Source: Paramacrobiotus richtersi
Lineage: Eukaryota; Tardigrada; Eutardigrada; Parachela; Macrobiotidae
NCBI GenBank assembly: GCA_034698045.1
Contig: JAQGAU010000458.1
Span: forward strand, 1 to 27,851
DNA: 27,851 nucleotides
Direction of reading: 5' to 3'
Both the position numbers and the translations under genes were made by a program. The notes beneath the pieces were generated by a model. The model saw only the letters and a list, made by a program, of their open reading frames with translations. It was not told where the DNA came from and did no database searches. Shown in pieces: positions 22,269 to 27,851 of the stretch; within the stretch, counting starts at the first letter, position 1, and each line of letters starts with the position of its first letter.

Positions 22269-22700
22269 AGTACGGTAGCGAAGAAATGACTCTTTTCCCT
22301 CTATTATTTTGTTGTGAAGCTTCTGAGACAAACCTTAACTGGTGTGTATGTTTCCGTATGAATGTCTACAGCATCCTCTGTGTTGTCGTACTTATTCTTT
22401 TTGTCGGTGTCTTTTCTCGTGGTATACATACCAGGGAGCAATTTCCAGTTTCCTCGTGTTGTGTCGATGGCGCTTTTATTTTTTTGCCGTTAGTTTTGTC
22501 GACAACTGATTAACAGTACCTTAGCTCAGCATCATCATTAAGCGAATAAAATCATCATCACCAGACAACAAGCTTGCAGCATGTCTGTAACACGGACAAA
22601 AGCCGATACATACTAAATACGTAATGTGCATTCTTTGCACCACATGTTCGCAAAACAAAAACCGAAATTCTGCAAGGATGTCAGCAATAAACCAAAACAA
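22269..22700 (+). repeat. duplicated 3' flank of copy D
   Basis: It contains the shared GAAGTACGGTAGCGAAGAAATG start, TATGTTTCCGTATGAAT, AAGCTTGCAGCATGTCTGTAA and GTGCATTCTTTGCACCACATG segments. AATAAA at 22686-22691 is a plausible polyadenylation signal. Confidence 0.55.
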
Positions 22701-22869
22701 GCATTTAATATAGGAGAGTAGTTGGACAACTGTTCAGTAGGCTACTCACTTTGGAACTCATTTTTTTGAACAACTTGTATGACTTTCGCACTCTTACACT
22801 GGAACTACGTGCTGGATCGAGTAACGTTGAGTGCAATAGGTTAAGTGGCACTGACCGCTGTTATCTAGC

Positions 22870-23260
22870 GTAGAAGGACACTTTTTCTCTTTTTCTTGCA
22901 TTCTTTCCTTGTGAGACAAATCTCAAGTGATATACATGTTTCTGTGTAAATACATGTACATATACAGCATACTGTTTCTTGGGCTACTTTTTATTTTCGA
23001 AGCTGTATTTTTTAGTGTTATACAGTGTGGTGTCGCGCGTGCAATTTTCCGTTTTTTTGTGATGTATTCATTTGGCTAAACCCACATTCATTTTTGGTAC
23101 GTGCTACTGTTTTTATTTTATCTCCCAGCTGATTAAATCAGCCAGCAAACTTGTATATACAGCAGCAAGTGTATAAAACAGGGAATAAAACCGATACCAC
23201 AAACGTACTGTGTATTTGTTATACCTACTTTCTGGGAATATGCTAACAGCTTGTACGAAG
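22870..23260 (+). repeat. orphan 3' flank, second copy after copy D
   Basis: A further version of the family 3' flank appears without a coding body: GAGACAAATCTCAAGTGATA then ACATGTTTCTGTGTAAATAC, GTGTTATACAGTGTGGTGTC, ATTAAATCAGCCAGCAAACT and CAAACGTACTGTGTATTTGT. It is followed at about 23345 by the upstream block of copy E. It looks like the remains of a deleted copy or the scar of an unequal exchange. Confidence 0.55.
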
Positions 23261-23449
23261 TTTCTAATCCGGTAGTACGGTCCCTTTACGTATATGACTC
23301 TCGTATAGAGCCTCATGTCGGTACTGTGGAACACTAATGCAATGGTTAGCTACGATTTTCACGGCGGATTTTGCGGAACTAGCGTTGATCCAAAAGCCCA
23401 CCTACTCCTACTTTATAAGGTGAGCCCCCGCCCCCGGCATTTTCCATGA

Positions 23450-23560
23450 GCAATCAGCCAATGAGGTGCAGAATATTAGCACACTTCTCCAGATCAGATG
23501 GAGCGCGTTTCGACTGGTTCATTGTGGATGGCACATGACGGCTGTACGTGTGCAGAAACC
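23450..23560 (+). promoter_or_regulatory. conserved upstream element block of copy E
   Basis: ATCAGCCAATGAGGT has CCAAT at 23458-23462 and is identical over 15 bp to copy A. TACGTGTGCA follows at 23545-23554. The start codon is 233 bp after the CCAAT box. A GC-rich stretch with CTTTATAAGG at 23411-23420 lies just upstream. Its counterpart in copy A is CTTTAAAAGC. Confidence 0.45.
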
Positions 23561-23690
23561 GCTTCTAGTTTTCTTCGCGCCGTCGTTTCTTCTATCAGTT
23601 TCGAAGTTCTCTGACACTAGATCTACAGAAGTGGTACAAGCAAATCAAGTGGTACAAACAGGGGTGTTCGGTGTTCTTAAAAGATCCGAT

Positions 23691-26358
23691 ATGGAGGAAA
23701 AGAAGGCAAACCCTGGTGGAATCATCCGAGTAAGCATGTAGTAACGTTCTCGCTTCTTGGCCTTACTCAAGCTGACAAACTTTTCCGTTTTTAGACATCG
23801 AAAAGTGAACCCGCGTTGGAATCTATGACAACGAAACCAAGCCTCTCTCCCGGCAAAATTAAGCTATCCGTGGGCAACAATCTGATCGAGGCCGACAGAC
23901 AAGGACTCGCCAAAACATCTCCGTATTTCGCCTCGCTCCTCCAATTCCACGCCGATGATAATCTTGATGTTGTTTCATTGGTTCCTCCCGAGAACGTCAA
24001 TATGAACAGCTTTCTGGCCGTGCTGCACAGCCTGTCAAATGAGGAGGTCAAACTGGATATCTGCGTTAAAAACTTGTGGAATTTTATCGTTATCGCCAAG
24101 TATTTCCAGCTGGATCAGTTTGAAGAAGAATGCTGTACTGCGATGCGCAAAGTCTTGTTAAAGTCAGGAATGGACGAACTCTGTCAAATGTGGCGAAAGG
24201 CGCATGCGTGTGCCTTTCAGAAGGTTACAGCTGTTGCTGTCTTAGGCATCTCGCTCAGAATGGGAAGTGTCAGCCAGTCCACTGAGTTTCTAGATTTCTC
24301 TGCTGAAGAATTGGTCGCGCTGATGTCGGATGATGGATTCTTGCCACTAACGAAGGAACATGTTTTCAAGGTGAATACGTTAGTAACGAGCCACTGCTCC
24401 ATTTCGATTTTCTTTAGTTAATTGTTAGTAATTTTACTTTTAGGATGGGTAGTTTTGGTTCTGATTTTAGTATTTCTACACAAAGTTAAATGATTTATTA
24501 ATTTATCGACTATACGTAGTTTGTTAAGGGGAATTTCCGGTTAAATCGATGGGTCTGCAGTTGATGTTGCCAGTGCATGGATGTAGACAACAGACAACAC
24601 CCATACAATGGTTTAGAAAGTGAAAAGTGCACTCTGTTGCGCAAAACCTCTGATTTGACCGGAGTCTAGCCTTAATTTTTGCATATCATTGGTTGATTGC
24701 CAGTATCAACGTCGCAGAAACCAATAGAAAACGGGATATTGCAATAGACCGAATTGTTAAATCTGCACAATCTGTTTTCAAATCTCGTATTGAAAGGAGA
24801 TAATTCTGGCAGTAAGTTTTAACTCTCTGCACTGAATAGAGCATGTAAGAACTTGCGACAATAAGATGTTTCATGAAGAATACGATTAACAGTTATAGCA
24901 TTTTTATTAGCAAAAGCTAAGATGATTCACAAAAGGTATACGTTTCATTATTTGCTTCGACAATAAGAGCTTATGCATATCGGTAAGGTACTGTAGGCTG
25001 TCGATGCTTGGTACGAACACGATCCGAAGAGCCGGAAAGAGCCTGATGTTTTAAAGTCTATGATAACGGAAATTGTACACGATGGCTCTCCGAGCGATAT
25101 CCTCGAGTCCTTGGTCAACCAGTCAGCAGCTGCGGAAATGGCGCCAGCGAACAAGGATTTAGGTAAGAATAAAAGGAAACAATGTCATAATCAATGCGAT
25201 ACAGCTTTTGGTGTTGGTTCCTCAGCTGGTTTCTGTTTGATCTAATACATAGAGTTGAATCCACGTCATGAAGGCAGTACCGGGGATGTCATCATTGCCG
25301 GAAATTATCTTTACTGTACTGAGACCACAAAAAAACACGGTTCTTATGAGACGTCCAGGCTGCATTTCTGTCGGATTGATCAGAGCACGCAAGAAAGCAC
25401 GAGGCTGGATTGGATGGGAGGAGATGCCTGGATACCATTCGACTCAGACTGCCATCCGCCCAAGTGAGCCGAGTTTTGCATGTTCAGTAGTCGATAATGC
25501 TTGCGCAAAACTAACACATACAGTAGGTGCTTGAGTGGTTTTTCGCCCCCAAGGAGATTATGTAATTCGTTTCATCTGTGTGGTTTTTGAACTGTCATTT
25601 CATTGTTCTCATCAGTCATCACTCATGTATTGTTGTTTTAACGCATGTCATAGTTTGGTACAGCAATAAACCCATACATAGGTTGATAGTTTATCAAAAA
25701 TCTTGGAGAAAAATAAAACTCTAGGGAACGCGGACGTCCAACATAAAAGTTCCTTCACTGGCATTTGTGATGTTTTTCTTGCAGATGCCGCTTGTTCAAC
25801 GTGAAACTATCGGGAAGTGACAGAATCGGATGCCTCATTTCGTGCTGGAGCTGCGTAGAAGAAAGTGGTGGGAGAATTTACTGGAAAGCCAGTATCCTTG
25901 ACCTCTTTAACCACATCGAGTAATACGACACTAACACTGGCACATGGAATTATCTTCGGGGTTTTCCGATTCCCCGCACCGACACCGCGGTGATCCAGTG
26001 TGGTTCGTTTTTGTACGTAATCGGCGGCACCGAGGCGGTGTCTCTGGAAGGAGAGGATAACGCCGGTCACTGCTACCGTTTGGATCTGACCAAGTTGACG
26101 GCTAGGCCACAGTTCGAGGATGAATTGCATGGGGAGTGGGAGCGCATCGCCGATCTGAATATGCCGCGAAAGGGCCACTCTGCCCGAATTCAATATGGTC
26201 GCATCGTTGTATATGGAGGTGAGACCGAGGAGAAAGTGGATTACTACAGCCGTTTCGTAAAGGCAATCTGCTCGGAGGCATACGACACTACATTGAATAT
26301 CTGGACTACGTTGAATGAAGTACGGTACCAAAGAATGACTGCTTCTTCCATTCTGTGA
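23691..26358 (+). pseudogene. copy E: BTB-BACK-kelch gene with nonsense codon and frameshift in the last exon
   Basis: Exons are 23691-23729 (MEEKKANPGGIIR), 23795-24370, 24997-25162, 25253-25463 and from 25785, in phases 0, 0, 1, 2. BTB, BACK (FLDFSAEELVALMSDDGF, AVDAWYEHDPKSRKEPDV) and the exon-4 kelch motif (AGNYLYCTETT) are intact. In exon 5 the codon aligned with the leucine of IELYD is TAA at 25921-25923 (TTA to TAA), which would stop the protein at 376 residues. Further on, one T of ACCTTTGAATGA is lost near 26310, so the normal stop is bypassed and the frame would run to 26358. The frame between the lesions is otherwise clean, so decay is recent. A truncated BTB-BACK protein remains possible. 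Its loop DYYSRFVKA is shared only with copy A. Confidence 0.8.
25517..25678. mobile_element. 156-bp insertion in the last intron of copy E
   Basis: The intron before the kelch exon is 321 bp here but 114-187 bp in copies A, C and D. The extra material is bracketed by CATACA at 25517-25522 and 25673-25678. The pre-insertion sequence in the siblings is CTAATACACAGGTTGATAG. No terminal inverted repeats or coding sequence are visible, so it may be a short non-autonomous element or simply inserted DNA. Confidence 0.35.
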
Positions 26359-26700
26359 GAAAGCTTCTGAGACAAATCTTAACTGATAAACCGTATCGAT
26401 GCGTACTTACATATACAGCATCCTCTCGGTTTTGTTGCTTTTTCTTTCCATCGGTATTCTTTGTGGTGTTATTCATGGTGCGTGTAATTTTTTTGTTTTC
26501 TCGTATTGCAGTAGTTGTATTCATCGGTCTAAACTCGCTTTTATTTTCGCTACTTCTGCCTCTCGTTAGTTTTATCCACAATTGATTAAACCAGCCAGCT
26601 GGTCTATAAGAATGAGACTGAAACCGTTATCGCATACGTACTGTGCATTTTTTGCATCAGATATGCGAATTTCTGGACAACCCAACACAAGTCATGTGTC
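26320..26700 (+). repeat. duplicated 3' flank of copy E
   Basis: It shares AAAGCTTCTGAGACAAATCT, the ACATATACAGCATCCTCTC region and ATACGTACTGTGCATTTTTTG with the flanks of C and D. It ends shortly before the convergent galactosyltransferase gene, as in copy A. Confidence 0.5.
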
Positions 26701-26892
26701 ACAAGAGAAACCAAAAATATGAGTAACAACTGTTCAATAAGCTAACCAACTTTTCTTCTTCCCTTTCTCCAGAAAGTTCAGGAAGTCACTTTCTTCGGAA
26801 AGTTTTACGAACTTCCCACTCTTACTCGAACTGTACACTTGAGTAGCAGGTCAAGTACCGCCAACAGCTACAATCGGTCAAGTTGTAAAAGG

Positions 26893-27851
26893 TCATCCAG
26901 CACGGACAGCTGCTGTCTTTTTCCGCGCATGCTGTTTGCGGTACTTTTTCGGTGCATTCGGTGGCTTACCGACATCGACGAGAAGCCATGTGTACAGTGG
27001 TCGGCGTTCTTTTGCTATTAATGTGTAATTCAAACTTGACAAGCCATCTGTAAGAAAGCGTTCATGCCCGGTATTGACAAGTTTGAATCGCTGAGGGTTT
27101 ATCGGGTTTCCTTCATCCGGTCCATGTGATGCCATGGTATAGCGGCCGACAGACAAAGGAGTAAAAGAAATATTGCCGAATTTGTGCTGAACTCGATATC
27201 CCATATCGTCATCTTCCCCACCTAAAGAACCATGTTGCAGCCATTTGTGACACAATTAACTGCAGCTTGAAATACGAAGTGCAGTCAATACAAAACTGTA
27301 AAATTTATGGCACTTTTGCATCATCATTGCATTCTAAATATGTACTTATTCTGTCTCGAAAAAGGCGCTTTTAGATGCTGACGTACCCCATCCCCAGTAT
27401 AAGTTTGGGTATCCATTGACATCGGCAAAATGCTTCGCAGAAAAGGAGACTGCTGCGCCAAAGTATATCGCAAGCGTCTCTCGCAACGGGTGATAGTTGT
27501 ACTTGTTCATTGCGGCCACTAGCAGTGTCGGGGTCTCACGGCAAGAGTAGGAGTTTCGGTCGGTTTCGGGATAAACGTCCACATCATGGAATACAAAACA
27601 CTGGAAGCTTCCCGCATCAATGGATTCAACATAGCCGGCATTAAAAAGGATACCTGCACAGGAAATGAATGTTTATCCATATAGACATGTCCGAGTAAAA
27701 AAACATAAAAAAACAACACTGCAGCTATCACCTGTATTGAAACATTCGTATTTCGACATCGGTAAGAGCGCTCAACGCGCAAGGCATCGTAGTGATCGTA
27801 CCTTTATTGAAGACATTCTTTCCCGCTTGTTCGACAACGAAGACAGTGTAG
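26893..27851 (-). CDS. beta-1,4-galactosyltransferase, C-terminal exons (5' part outside window)
   Basis: Minus-strand exons are 27851-27802 (partial), 27653-27387 and 27221-26893, all GT–AG and phase 1. The protein reads YTVFVVEQAGKNVFN, ILFNAGYVESIDAG, then FVFHDVDVYPETDRN with the DVD metal-binding motif, then YWGWG joined across the intron to GEDDDMGYRV, then NPINPQRFKLVNT and LYTWLLVDVGKPP. The WGWGGEDDD and N-P-x-N-P-Q-R-F signatures are those of the family that transfers galactose from UDP-galactose to N-acetylglucosamine or glucose acceptors in the Golgi lumen. The transmembrane anchor and stem would lie beyond the right edge. A basic tail (KYRKQHARKKTAAVRAG) follows the catalytic domain. 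The gene converges on copy E. Which family member it is cannot be settled from this part. Confidence 0.92.

Noticed and set aside
24371-24996. 626-bp second intron of copy E, longest of the family, checked for a nested gene
   Set aside because: Only short frames are seen, and the 3' portion resembles the same intron in copies A, C and D.
1-27851. CRISPR arrays, operons, rRNA, tRNA genes and bacterial insertion sequences
   Set aside because: No regularly spaced identical repeats, cloverleaf sequences or transposase motifs were recognised by eye. The gene structures are those of an animal genome.

Overview
The window is animal nuclear DNA. The genes are interrupted by short GT–AG introns (roughly 70–600 bp), the BTB-BACK-kelch and beta-1,4-galactosyltransferase families are metazoan in style, and there is a rhodopsin-like GPCR. 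There are no bacterial, organellar or viral gene blocks. The compact genes, near-balanced base composition and this style of GPCR make me guess a small-genome ecdysozoan, perhaps a tardigrade. That placement is an inference and was not tested.

The dominant content is a cluster of KLHL-type genes (BTB, then BACK, then kelch repeats), which in animals are usually CUL3 ubiquitin-ligase substrate adaptors. From left to right: the terminal kelch exon of a copy at the left edge (489-1014, +); copy A (6800-8985, +, intact); a kelch relic (10302-10524, +); copy B (16284 down to 14048, -, with one in-frame stop); copy C (16947-19078, +, first exon not found and an altered splice donor); copy D (20085-22268, +, intact, with an acidic repeat); copy E (23691-26358, +, a nonsense codon and a 1-bp deletion). 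Copies A, B, D and E share five exons with intron phases 0, 0, 1, 2. The phases and coordinates were worked out by hand from splice sites and reading frames.

Other genes are an intronless family-A GPCR (3793-4737, +), a minus-strand unit at 13095-10727 that I cannot name (probably two adjacent genes or one longer one), and the C-terminal exons of a beta-1,4-galactosyltransferase running off the right edge (-). A decayed copy of that galactosyltransferase lies just downstream of copy A, as the intact one lies downstream of copy E. A kelch gene plus a convergent galactosyltransferase therefore seems to have been duplicated as a module.

The flanks are duplicated too. Copies A, D and E share an upstream block with a CCAAT box and an ACGTGTGCA element. 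Copies A, C, D and E share a 3' flank, and an extra orphan 3' flank lies between D and E. The picture is a young gene family expanding and decaying by local duplication, with variation concentrated in kelch loops and in stop or splice lesions of the 3' exons. The remaining DNA (about 1.6-3.8, 4.7-6.1 and 13.1-14.0 kb) holds nothing I can assign apart from small repeats.
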